DNA of 8,868 nt from Thermomicrobiales bacterium (GTDB taxonomy: Bacteria; Chloroflexota; Chloroflexia; Thermomicrobiales; UBA6265): contig JAUJLY010000092.1 of the NCBI GenBank assembly GCA_030447145.1, positions 1-8,868 of the forward strand, in the 5' to 3' direction. This document shows, piece by piece, positions 1 to 6,832 of the stretch (positions are counted from its first letter, which is position 1; every line of letters starts with the position of its first letter). The notes beneath the pieces are model-generated. The model was not told the origin of the DNA and searched no databases. It saw only the letters and a list, made by a program, of their open reading frames with translations. A program made the translations under genes and the position numbers.

Positions 1-15
1 AGAGAGAATTGTGGA

Positions 16-1791
16 ATGACCCAGCGCAAGATCAATCGGATTCTGGTCGCGAACCGGGGAGAGATCGCGTTGCGCATCATGCGCACGTGCCATGAGATGG
101 GCATCGGCACCGTCGCCGTGTATGGCGACGGTGAAGAACACGCACAGCACGTGCTCTATGCTGACGACGCCTGGCGGATCCCCGACGGTCATGGGCTTCC
201 CTACCTGCGGATCAACGCGTTCCTGGAGATCGCACGCAAGTCCGGCGCTGAGGCAGTGCATCCCGGATACGGGTTCCTGGCGGAGAACGCCGATTTCGCG
301 CGGGCGGTCGAGGATGCGGGCCTGGTTTTCATCGGCCCTCCTGCAGATGCAATCGCTGTGATGGGCGACAAGGTTGAAGCCCGGCGGATCGCGCGCTCGG
401 CTGGTGTCGAACCGGTACCTGGCACAACCGAACCCGTCGAGACGGTCGACGATGCATTGTCATGGGCCGAGACGCACGGCTATCCAGTGGCGGTGAAAGC
501 GTCGGGCGGCGGCGGGGGACGCGGGTTCCGTGTGGCGCGCAGTGCCGATGAAATGAAAGATGCGTTCGAGGGGAGCCGGGGCGAGGCAGAACGGTATTTT
601 TCCAACCCTGAGGTCTATCTCGAGCGCTATATCGAGCAGCCGCGCCATATCGAGGTACAGGTCTTTGCGAGTGCGCAGGGCGAGGTCCTGGCATTTCCGG
701 AGCGGGAGTGCTCAATCCAGCGTCGGCATCAGAAACTGATCGAGGAAACACCGTCGCCCGCCGTAGATGTGGAGCTACGAGAGCGCCTCGAGCGGGCGAC
801 AACCTCGCTGGTCAAGGCTGTCGATTATCTCGGTGTCGGCACCGTGGAGTATCTGCTGGATGCCGATGGGTCCTTTTATTTCCTCGAAATGAACACCAGG
901 ATTCAGGTTGAGCACACAGTGACGGAGATGGTGACAGGTATCGATATTGTTCGGGCGCAAATCCGAACTGCGATGGGGTTGCCGCTCACCTTTGCTCGCG
1001 AGGATATTTCTGCCAACGGCTGGTCGATGGAGTGCCGTGTCAACGCCGAGGATGCGGCGAGGCAGTTTGCGCCCGTGATGGGCACGCTCACAAGATACGT
1101 CCCCCCTGCCGGTTTCGGCGTCCGTGTCGACAGCGCCCTTGTGCAAGGTGACCGGATCCTCCCGGCGTACGACTCGATGATCGCAAAACTCGTCGTGTGG
1201 GGACGTGATCGTGACGAGGCGATAGCCCGCATGTACCGGGCGTTGCGGGACTATCAGATCGAGGGCGTACCAACGACGATTCTGTTTCACAAGCGAATGC
1301 TGGAGCACGAAGCCTTTCTCGCCGGGGAAACGTTCACAACATTTCTAGCGAATCATCCCGAAGTGCTGGAGGGATATCCGCCGCTCGATATGCCAACCGC
1401 AGACGAGCGAACACCCAGTTCTCCAAGCCTGGCGCTGGTCGTCGAAGTCAGCGGTCGACGGTTCGATGTTGCCGTCTCCGGACTGCCGACCAACGGCGGG
1501 TCAAGAAGGCAATCGGGCAGGATGCAGAGACCGGGCGCTCCCACATCGGGAAGTGGAGGTGCGGGAAGTGGCAATGAACTCGTCAGCCCAATCCAGGGGA
1601 CTGTGTTAAGGGTGGCCGTCGAGGAGGGCCAGGCTGTCGCCCGCGGTGATCTCGTCTGCGTCGTTGAAGCGATGAAGATGGAGAACGAGATGACCGCGCA
1701 TCGGGATGGGATCATCTCCGCACTTAACGTAGTGGCCGGTACGACTGTCCAAATAAGCGGGGTAATTGCCACGATCGAGGACGCGGAGTAA
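16..1791 (+). CDS. accC: Acyl-CoA (acetyl/propionyl-CoA) carboxylase alpha chain: biotin carboxylase fused to biotin carboxyl carrier domain
   Basis: A 591-residue cytoplasmic protein that should carboxylate its own biotin with ATP and bicarbonate, then pass the carboxyl group to a separate carboxyltransferase (beta) subunit not seen here. Visible in order: the biotin carboxylase N-domain (ILVANRGEIALRI, residues 9-21; HPGYGFLAEN, 82-91), the ATP-grasp glycine loop (KASGGGGGRG, 161-170), the ECSIQRRHQK segment (231-240) with EETPSP (243-248), and the catalytic EMNTRIQVEH (291-300). The BC C-domain runs to about 450. A Ser/Gly/Pro-rich linker (about 460-520) leads to a C-terminal biotinyl domain with EAMKMENEM (551-559), whose biotinylated lysine should be K554. 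This layout and length match the actinobacterial AccA3 type. E. coli has two separate proteins instead. The residue after QVEH is Thr where Pro is usual. The chosen ATG gives the family's short N-terminus, with a weak GAGAG 9 bases upstream. The frame stays open to the left edge. Which acyl-CoA is used cannot be told from this subunit. Confidence 0.95.
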   Translation: MTQRKINRILVANRGEIALRIMRTCHEMGIGTVAVYGDGEEHAQHVLYADDAWRIPDGHGLPYLRINAFLEIARKSGAEAVHPGYGFLAENADFARAVEDAGLVFIGPPADAIAVMGDKVEARRIARSAGVEPVPGTTEPVETVDDALSWAETHGYPVAVKASGGGGGRGFRVARSADEMKDAFEGSRGEAERYFSNPEVYLERYIEQPRHIEVQVFASAQGEVLAFPERECSIQRRHQKLIEETPSPAVDVELRERLERATTSLVKAVDYLGVGTVEYLLDADGSFYFLEMNTRIQVEHTVTEMVTGIDIVRAQIRTAMGLPLTFAREDISANGWSMECRVNAEDAARQFAPVMGTLTRYVPPAGFGVRVDSALVQGDRILPAYDSMIAKLVVWGRDRDEAIARMYRALRDYQIEGVPTTILFHKRMLEHEAFLAGETFTTFLANHPEVLEGYPPLDMPTADERTPSSPSLALVVEVSGRRFDVAVSGLPTNGGSRRQSGRMQRPGAPTSGSGGAGSGNELVSPIQGTVLRVAVEEGQAVARGDLVCVVEAMKMENEMTAHRDGIISALNVVAGTTVQISGVIATIEDAE

Positions 1792-1822
1792 CCAGGCCGA
1801 GGCGACGGCCGCCTCGGCCTGG
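1792..1822 (+). terminator. Perfect 13-bp-stem hairpin right after the accC-like stop codon; probable transcription end
   Basis: CCAGGCCGAGGCG (1792-1804) is exactly complementary to CGCCTCGGCCTGG (1810-1822), with a 5-base loop (ACGGC). It begins on the base after the TAA stop. The stem is very G+C-rich and should be stable. No run of T follows (next bases CATCGGAATG), so it is not a textbook intrinsic terminator. It may be a U-less terminator, a Rho-assisted end, or a structure protecting the mRNA 3' end. Its position between two unrelated functions supports a boundary between transcription units. Confidence 0.65.
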
Positions 1823-1887
1823 CATCGGAATGCGGTAGCATCCCCATGGTTGGACGACATAGTCCATGACATGTTCCGGAGTTGCAT
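1823..1887 (+). promoter_or_regulatory. Leader region of the rsmH-ddl cluster; probable promoter region, no clear -35/-10 pair
   Basis: These 65 bases between the hairpin and the rsmH start are the only place in the window for a promoter of the cell-wall cluster. Visible small patterns are an inverted repeat TGGAC (1851-1855) / GTCCA (1862-1866), an overlapping CATGG (1845-1849) / CCATG (1864-1868), and a direct repeat GACAT (1856-1860 and 1868-1872). A TTGGAC at 1850-1855 resembles a -35 box but has no fitting -10. There is no repeated MraZ-type TGGG box. That a promoter lies here is inferred from position only. Confidence 0.35.
1878..1881 (+). promoter_or_regulatory. Ribosome binding site that fixes the rsmH start
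   Basis: GGAG, within CCGGAG (1876-1881), lies 6 bases before the ATG at 1888, a normal spacing. The in-frame TTG at 1882 would touch this site with no gap, so it is unlikely to be the start. Confidence 0.7.
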
Positions 1888-2886
1888 ATGGAACCACAAA
1901 GTCAGGTGCCATCGCTTCCGGACGGACATGTCACGGTTCTCCTGAAGGAAGCTGTCGAAGCCTTGAACCCCAAGTCCGGCGGCACGTATATCGATGGCAC
2001 GTTTGGCGGCGGCGGGCACTCATCAATGCTGCTTGAGCGGCTTACCGGGAACGCATCGCTGTACGCTATCGATGCCGATCCGGATGCCATCGCCAGAGCC
2101 CAACAGTTGGCCCACTTGCCGCTGGGATCGGGTGTCAGGCCGGTGCATGCCAATTTCCGGAACCTGCAACAGGTAGCGCGGGACCATGAGATCGCCGATG
2201 TAGACGGCGTTCTGCTTGATCTGGGGTTGTCTTCGTTCCAACTGGACCGGGCCGAACGGGGATTCGCCTTTCGCTTCGATGGGCCACTCGACATGCGGTT
2301 CGACCCGACCCAAGGCCCCTCGGCCGCGGATCTCCTGAATACACTCGACACGGACGGTCTGGCGCACTTGCTTTGGCACTATGGCGAGGAATCGAACTCC
2401 CGTCGTATCGCGAGGGAGATCATTGCCAGGCGGGAGACGGCGCCGATCGAGACCACCACGGATCTCGCGGCGTTGGTGGAGCGGACCGTCGGCGGTCGTC
2501 GAGGCAAGGCGATCCATCCGGCGACGAAGACCTTCCAGGCGCTTCGCATCGCTGTCAACGATGAGCTGACGGCACTGGGGCACGTGCTTGCGGTTGCAGT
2601 GGCACTCTTGAAGCCGGGGGGACGCCTGGTCGTAATCGCCTTCCACTCGCTTGAAGATCGGCTGGTCAAGCAGTTCATCGCGCGTGAATCCGCGACATGC
2701 ATTTGTCCCCCGGAGCAGCCGGTCTGCACGTGCGATCATACTCCTCGCCTACGGCGGATCGGCAAACCAGTGAAACCTGATCCTTCGGAAATTAGTACGA
2801 ATCCCCGGAGCCGGTCCGCGATCATGCGAATTGCCGAGCGGCTTCCTGTCCCTGAGACAACGACAATGATGAGATCGACCACATGA
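1888..2886 (+). CDS. rsmH: 16S rRNA (cytosine-1402-N4)-methyltransferase RsmH (MraW)
   Basis: A 332-residue SAM-dependent enzyme that, in this family, methylates N4 of C1402 in the 16S rRNA decoding centre. Family signatures are visible from end to end: HVTVLLKEAVEAL (14-26), the SAM-binding YIDGTFGGGGHS (34-45), DGVLLDLGLSSFQLD (106-120), GFAFRFDGPLDMRFD (125-139), WHYGEESNSRRIA (163-175), HPATKTFQALRIAVNDEL (210-227) and VIAFHSLEDRLVKQF (249-263). A C-terminal CIC...CTC cysteine group (271-282) precedes NPRSRSAIMRIAER (305-318). Length is normal. The start is the ATG with the well-spaced GGAG; a TTG two codons upstream is the alternative. It is the first gene of the cluster here. No mraZ precedes it, and the next gene is murF, where ftsL, ftsI and murE are expected. 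Its stop overlaps the murF start (ATGA), suggesting translational coupling. Confidence 0.97.
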   Translation: MEPQSQVPSLPDGHVTVLLKEAVEALNPKSGGTYIDGTFGGGGHSSMLLERLTGNASLYAIDADPDAIARAQQLAHLPLGSGVRPVHANFRNLQQVARDHEIADVDGVLLDLGLSSFQLDRAERGFAFRFDGPLDMRFDPTQGPSAADLLNTLDTDGLAHLLWHYGEESNSRRIAREIIARRETAPIETTTDLAALVERTVGGRRGKAIHPATKTFQALRIAVNDELTALGHVLAVAVALLKPGGRLVVIAFHSLEDRLVKQFIARESATCICPPEQPVCTCDHTPRLRRIGKPVKPDPSEISTNPRSRSAIMRIAERLPVPETTTMMRSTT

Positions 2887-4316
2887 GACGATACGAGTTA
2901 CGCGACATCCTGGCGGGAACTGGTGGGGAGTATTCCACGGCTCTACCCACGAAGCCGGTCTTTCTCTCGCTGGAGCGGGATTCGAGGCAGGTGAAGAGGG
3001 GGGATGTCTTCATCGCCGTGAAGGGTGAGACCCATGACGGGCACATCTTTGTGGAGAAGGCTGCCCAGAACGGGGCATCTAGCGCGATCGTGTCACGAGA
3101 GTGGGCACAGCAGCATCCTGATATCGGCGTCCCGCTGATTCTTGTTGATGAACCGGTGGCTGCACTGCAAAGGTGGGCGGCATGGCGCCGCAACAAGCTG
3201 AATGTCCGGGTGGTGGGTATCACGGGCAGCGTCGGAAAGACCAGCGCCAAGGAATCCACCGCGGCGGTCCTTGGCCAACGCTTTCGCGTCTACAAGAGCC
3301 CGGGGAACTTCAATAACGAGATCGGCTTGCCGCTCTCCTTGCTTGATTGCCCGGATGACGCCGAGGTGATCGTGCTGGAGATGGGAGGAGCCTACGCCTT
3401 TGGAGAGCTTACCCTGCTCGCCAGCATTGCCAGGCCCGATGTTGGCGTCGTGACGAATGTGTATCCGGTGCACCTTGAGCGGATGGGGACGATAGAGGCG
3501 ATTGCGCAGACCAAGCAGGAATTGGTCGAGGCAATCCCGGAAGACGGCCTCGTTGTGTTGAACGGGGATGATCCCCGGGTGCGCAGCATGATCGCCGCCG
3601 CAAAAGGTCGGGTGATTACATATGGGCTCCAGGACCCCGCCGATGTCCGGGCGTATGATGTGAAGTCTGAGGGGCTCAAGGGGACGACCTTCTGGGTCGA
3701 GATCGATGGCGAGAGGACATTCCTGAAGGTGCCGTTCGTGGGAGGGCCGGGCGTTCAGATCGCCCTGGTGGCGCTTGCCGTTGGCCATGGCTTCGGTATG
3801 CATGTCTCGGAAATCCTGGTTGGATTGCAGGACCCCGCTATCCAGGTTCGCCTGCTCTTCGTGCCCGGGCCGAACGGCTCGCAGTTGATCGACGACACCT
3901 ATAACGCCAGCACGCCTTCCATGTTGGCCGCGCTAAGCCTGCTGGAACAGGTTCCTGCCAAACGCAAGATCGCAGTCCTCGGAGATATGCGCGAGCTCGG
4001 ACATGTCTCGGAGGAGGAACATCGCGTAGTTGGGGGCCGAGCGGGTGATGTTGCCGATGTGCTTGTCACCTTTGGCGATCTCGCTCGCGTGGCGCTGGAG
4101 GAAGTACAGGGTGTCGAGCGCCCGGAAGGACGGCCGCTGGAGGTTCACGCGTTCGGCCTCGATCAGCGAGAAGAACTCACTGAGTTCCTTCGTCATGAGC
4201 TCGGCGAGGGTGATATCGCGCTGCTCAAGGGTGCCCGCGGGCTGCACATGGATGCGATTGTCGGGGAGATCCGCGCTGATGCGGCAGACATCGCCAAAGG
4301 CGGTTCGCTGGCATGA
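2883..4316 (+). CDS. murF: UDP-N-acetylmuramoyl-tripeptide--D-alanyl-D-alanine ligase MurF, with divergent nucleotide-site residues
   Basis: A 477-residue cytoplasmic Mur ligase that joins D-Ala-D-Ala to UDP-MurNAc-tripeptide using ATP. Visible: the N-terminal substrate domain (SLERDSRQVKRGDVFIAVKG, 29-48), the P-loop GITGSVGKTS (112-121, K119), NFNNEIGLPLSLL (142-154), EMGGAYAFGEL (166-176), a central histidine (H197), a probable carbamylated lysine K211 (AQTKQEL), IDDTYNAS (336-343), AVLGDMRELG (364-373) and LLKGARGLHMDAIV (447-460). IDDTYN and LGDMRELG mark it as MurF, not MurE. Oddity: the usual G-R-H-N-x-x-N-A-L-A-A stretch reads GGPGVQIALVA (287-297), so His and both Asn are replaced although the frame and spacing are intact; R323 remains. 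The start ATG overlaps the rsmH stop by 4 bases, has no strong SD of its own and is probably coupled. Its substrate D-Ala-D-Ala is made by ddl in the same cluster. MurF identity is secure; full activity is presumed. Confidence 0.95.
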   Translation: MRRYELRDILAGTGGEYSTALPTKPVFLSLERDSRQVKRGDVFIAVKGETHDGHIFVEKAAQNGASSAIVSREWAQQHPDIGVPLILVDEPVAALQRWAAWRRNKLNVRVVGITGSVGKTSAKESTAAVLGQRFRVYKSPGNFNNEIGLPLSLLDCPDDAEVIVLEMGGAYAFGELTLLASIARPDVGVVTNVYPVHLERMGTIEAIAQTKQELVEAIPEDGLVVLNGDDPRVRSMIAAAKGRVITYGLQDPADVRAYDVKSEGLKGTTFWVEIDGERTFLKVPFVGGPGVQIALVALAVGHGFGMHVSEILVGLQDPAIQVRLLFVPGPNGSQLIDDTYNASTPSMLAALSLLEQVPAKRKIAVLGDMRELGHVSEEEHRVVGGRAGDVADVLVTFGDLARVALEEVQGVERPEGRPLEVHAFGLDQREELTEFLRHELGEGDIALLKGARGLHMDAIVGEIRADAADIAKGGSLA

Positions 4317-5380
4317 ACGATCTCGTGTTTGGCGCGCTGCCATTGCTGCAACTCGATCCGGTTATGCCCGAGGATGGTGGCGAGAACATGGCCGTCTCGC
4401 TGGCGCTGGCCGCGCTCGCCTTCGTGATCACCATCATCTTCGGCCGGCCCTTTATCACGGGTCTCCGTCAGAAGAAGATTGGCAAGAAGATCCGGTTGGA
4501 GCTCGAGCTGCATCTCGGTAAATCGGGTACGCCAACTATGGGCGGCCTGATGGTTGTCATCACGGTGGTGGTGCTGACGCTTGTGTTCAACATGATTGGG
4601 CGGGAATCAATGCTCCTGCCGATTGTGGTGCTCATCGCAACCGCCGTGCTTGGTGCCATCGACGACATGATGACGATCGTTGGTGTCACGAAACCAGGTC
4701 AGGAAGAGGGCATGGCCGGGCGCGTCAAGATGGCATGGCTCTTCCTGATTGGAACGAGCGCGGCATTTGTCATGCATTTACCCGATCCCTGGGGGCTCGG
4801 CCTGACTAATATGTATATTCCGCTTGTAGGTCAGTTCGATATTGGCTGGCTCTATGTTCCGATTGCTGCGTTCGCCGTCGTTGGCATGGCTAACGCCGTC
4901 AACCTGACGGATGGCCTGGACACCCTTGCGGCCGGGACTTCCGCGATCGCGTTCGTCGCCTACGGGATCATTGCCTATCTGCAAGGCCAGACGGGCGTGG
5001 TGACGTTCTGTTTCATCATGGCTGGCGCGCTGATGGGTTTCCTGTGGTTCAACGCCTACCCGGCGCAGGTCATTATGGGAGACTCCGGATCGCTTGCACT
5101 TGGTGCATCTCTGGCAGTGGCTGCATTTATGACGGGGCAGTGGCTTTTACTGCCGATTGTAGGCGCGGTGTTCGTTGGCGAGACGGTCTCAGTCATGATT
5201 CAGACATCCTGGTTTAAGTACACGCGAAAGAAGACCGGCGAGGGCAAACGAATCTTCCGCATGACGCCACTCCATCACCATTTTGAACGTCTCGGTTGGT
5301 CCGAGACCCAGGTCGCTCTGCGCTTTTGGCTTATGGGCATGATGGCGGGGCTGCTCGGATGTGCCCTTGCTCTCTTGTAA
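4313..5380 (+). CDS. mraY: Phospho-N-acetylmuramoyl-pentapeptide-transferase MraY
   Basis: A 355-residue polytopic membrane enzyme that transfers phospho-MurNAc-pentapeptide from UDP to undecaprenyl phosphate, forming lipid I. About ten hydrophobic segments can be seen (roughly 27-44, 79-94, 101-119, 139-155, 179-195, 206-222, 228-246, 261-274, 277-296 and 336-355). Conserved cytoplasmic motifs are HLGKSGTPTMGG (67-78), the metal-binding Asp pair AIDD (115-118), NAVNLTDGLD (194-203), FNAYPAQVIMGDSGSLALGA (246-265, with D257), and FRMTPLHHHFE (315-325) with the His triplet 321-323. The first ATG overlaps the murF stop (ATGA) and gives about 25 residues before the first membrane segment, longer than usual. 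In-frame ATGs at 4364 and 4388 are alternatives; the one at 4388 would start just ahead of the first segment. The next gene is murD, as in most dcw clusters. The lipid II-forming MurG is not in the window. Confidence 0.97.
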   Translation: MNDLVFGALPLLQLDPVMPEDGGENMAVSLALAALAFVITIIFGRPFITGLRQKKIGKKIRLELELHLGKSGTPTMGGLMVVITVVVLTLVFNMIGRESMLLPIVVLIATAVLGAIDDMMTIVGVTKPGQEEGMAGRVKMAWLFLIGTSAAFVMHLPDPWGLGLTNMYIPLVGQFDIGWLYVPIAAFAVVGMANAVNLTDGLDTLAAGTSAIAFVAYGIIAYLQGQTGVVTFCFIMAGALMGFLWFNAYPAQVIMGDSGSLALGASLAVAAFMTGQWLLLPIVGAVFVGETVSVMIQTSWFKYTRKKTGEGKRIFRMTPLHHHFERLGWSETQVALRFWLMGMMAGLLGCALALL

Positions 5381-5398
5381 CGACGGTTGACGCAGCCA

Positions 5399-6832
5399 AT
5401 GAGTGATCACATCGCAGGTACTCGCTATACGGTCATGGGCCTCGGTATCCTGGGTGGAGGCGTTGGTGTTGCGCAATACCTGGCCCGGCATGGCGGCATT
5501 GTCACTGTGACCGATATGCGTGATGCCTCGGATCTCCAAGCGTCGATCGATCTGCTGACCGATCTGCCGATCACCTACCATCTCGGCGGGCATGACGAGG
5601 CCGATTTCACGAAGGTCAATGCCGATGTCGTGGTGCGCAACCCAGGAGTGCGCCGTACCAATTCGTACCTGGCACTCGCGCGAGAGTCGGGTTTGGCCGT
5701 CGAAATGGAGATGTCGCTCTTCTTCCGGGCCTGCAGGGCACCGATCCTGGGCATCACCGGCACAAAGGGGAAGACGAGCGTTTCGACGCTGTGCTCGAAC
5801 ATGCTTCGGGCTTGGAAGGCGGAGACAATACTCGCGGGAAACATGGGAATCTCGGCGCTGGCGCTGGTTGACGACATCGAGCCCGACCAGCCCGTGGTGA
5901 TTGAACTCTCCAGCTGGCAGCTTGAGGCGCTGGACGAGCATCAGCTCGGTCCGGCGGTCGCCGTGCTTACGAACATCTCGGAGGATCATCTCGACAGCTA
6001 CAACGGCTTTGAGGAGTACGCCGGGATGAAGCGAACGATTGGCCATCATGGTGGGTCGGATGCCATCGTGGTCTACAACTACGACGATCCGGAGTGCGCG
6101 AGGATGGTTGAGGAAACTTCATCGCGGCTCTTGCCCTTCGGGCTCTCCGATCCTGGCATTGACGGCGCATGGCTCACGGGTGATGAGCTCGTCCTGCGGC
6201 AGGGAACTGGTGAGAAGCGGGTCCCCCGACCAAGCCAACTACAGCTGAGCGGCGAGCACGGCGTTCGCAATGCACTCGCGGCTATGGCGGCGGCGGCGGC
6301 GTATGGAGCACCAATCGAGGCAATCCGCACCGGGCTTGAATCGTTCAGCGGCGTACCCAACCGGATGGAGGAGGTTGCCACCATCGATGGAGTGCTGTAC
6401 ATCAACGATACTGCGGCTTCAGCGCCGGCAGCGGCAATAGCCGGCCTGCGTGTACTGAGCGATCGTGCCAAGCGGGTTCATCTGATTGCTGGGGGAGCCG
6501 ACAAGAAGACAGATCTTGCACCGTTCGCGAACGAGATCGCTCATCGAAGCCCCCGTGTTGTCCTGCTCGATGGTTCGGCTACACCCGAGCTTATGCGCTT
6601 GCTGGAGGCGCGCGCTGTTCCCTACGAGGGACCGTTCCCAGATATGGGTACTGCCTTCGCCGCCGCGATACGTGAGGCGAAAGCGGGGGATGTGGTCACG
6701 TTGACGCCAAGCTGCGCCAGCTTCGGCATGTTCCGCAACGAATTCGACCGGGGTGAGCAGTTCCGTTCAGCTGTCCTCGCACTGATGCAGCCCGGGCTGG
6801 ACAGGGAGATGAAGGACCGGATGCATGTCTGA
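5399..6832 (+). CDS. murD: UDP-N-acetylmuramoyl-L-alanine--D-glutamate ligase MurD, variant motifs
   Basis: A 477-residue cytoplasmic Mur ligase that adds D-Glu to UDP-MurNAc-L-Ala. Visible: an N-terminal Rossmann-like glycine motif (VMGLGILGGGVG, 12-23), the NPGV motif (81-84), the P-loop GITGTKGKTS (118-127, K125), ELSSWQLE (169-176), NISEDHLD (192-199, H197), K211 as the likely carbamylated lysine, LIAGGADKKTD (362-372), and LTPSCASFGMF (435-445) followed by RGEQF, the MurD-type C-terminal signature. Differences from the common form: GEHGVRN (285-291) lacks the first Asn of HNxxN, VPNR (319-322) has Asn where His is usual, and NDTAASA (336-342) stands where NDSKATN is usual. The ATG at 5399 is chosen; neither it nor the in-frame TTG at 5387 (four residues longer) has a clear SD. 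It sits 18 bases after mraY and overlaps murC by 8. ftsW and murG, often next, are absent. Confidence 0.94.
   Translation: MSDHIAGTRYTVMGLGILGGGVGVAQYLARHGGIVTVTDMRDASDLQASIDLLTDLPITYHLGGHDEADFTKVNADVVVRNPGVRRTNSYLALARESGLAVEMEMSLFFRACRAPILGITGTKGKTSVSTLCSNMLRAWKAETILAGNMGISALALVDDIEPDQPVVIELSSWQLEALDEHQLGPAVAVLTNISEDHLDSYNGFEEYAGMKRTIGHHGGSDAIVVYNYDDPECARMVEETSSRLLPFGLSDPGIDGAWLTGDELVLRQGTGEKRVPRPSQLQLSGEHGVRNALAAMAAAAAYGAPIEAIRTGLESFSGVPNRMEEVATIDGVLYINDTAASAPAAAIAGLRVLSDRAKRVHLIAGGADKKTDLAPFANEIAHRSPRVVLLDGSATPELMRLLEARAVPYEGPFPDMGTAFAAAIREAKAGDVVTLTPSCASFGMFRNEFDRGEQFRSAVLALMQPGLDREMKDRMHV
6812..6816 (+). promoter_or_regulatory. Ribosome binding site for murC inside the end of murD
   Basis: AAGGA lies 8 bases before the ATG at 6825, within the last codons of murD. 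It supports that ATG as the murC start and the 8-base overlap with murD. Confidence 0.65.

Noticed and set aside
1850..1863. TTGGAC as a -35 box, or CATAGT as a -10 box, for the cluster promoter
   Set aside because: Neither has a matching partner box at about 17 bases, so no promoter can be placed.
1882..1887. TTG start for rsmH two codons upstream
   Set aside because: It directly abuts the GGAG ribosome binding site, leaving no spacing; the ATG at 1888 is correctly spaced.
1606..2019. 137-codon - strand frame crossing the accC/rsmH gap
   Set aside because: It spans the hairpin and leader and overlaps two real genes; no recognisable protein.
2023..2739. 238-codon open frame on the - strand inside rsmH
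   Set aside because: Shadow of rsmH; no domain and no separate start signals.
3732..3773. Compensated frameshift as the cause of the missing HNxxN in murF
   Set aside because: The flanking pattern (G, then V-Q, then A-L-x-A) stays in register with the family, so point substitutions explain it better.
3093..3803. 236-codon open frame on the - strand inside murF
   Set aside because: Shadow of murF; composition typical of antisense translation.
5189..6049. 286-codon open frame on the - strand across the end of mraY and start of murD
   Set aside because: It lies opposite two genes with end-to-end family motifs, has no recognisable domain, and is the kind of long antisense frame expected in G+C-rich coding DNA.
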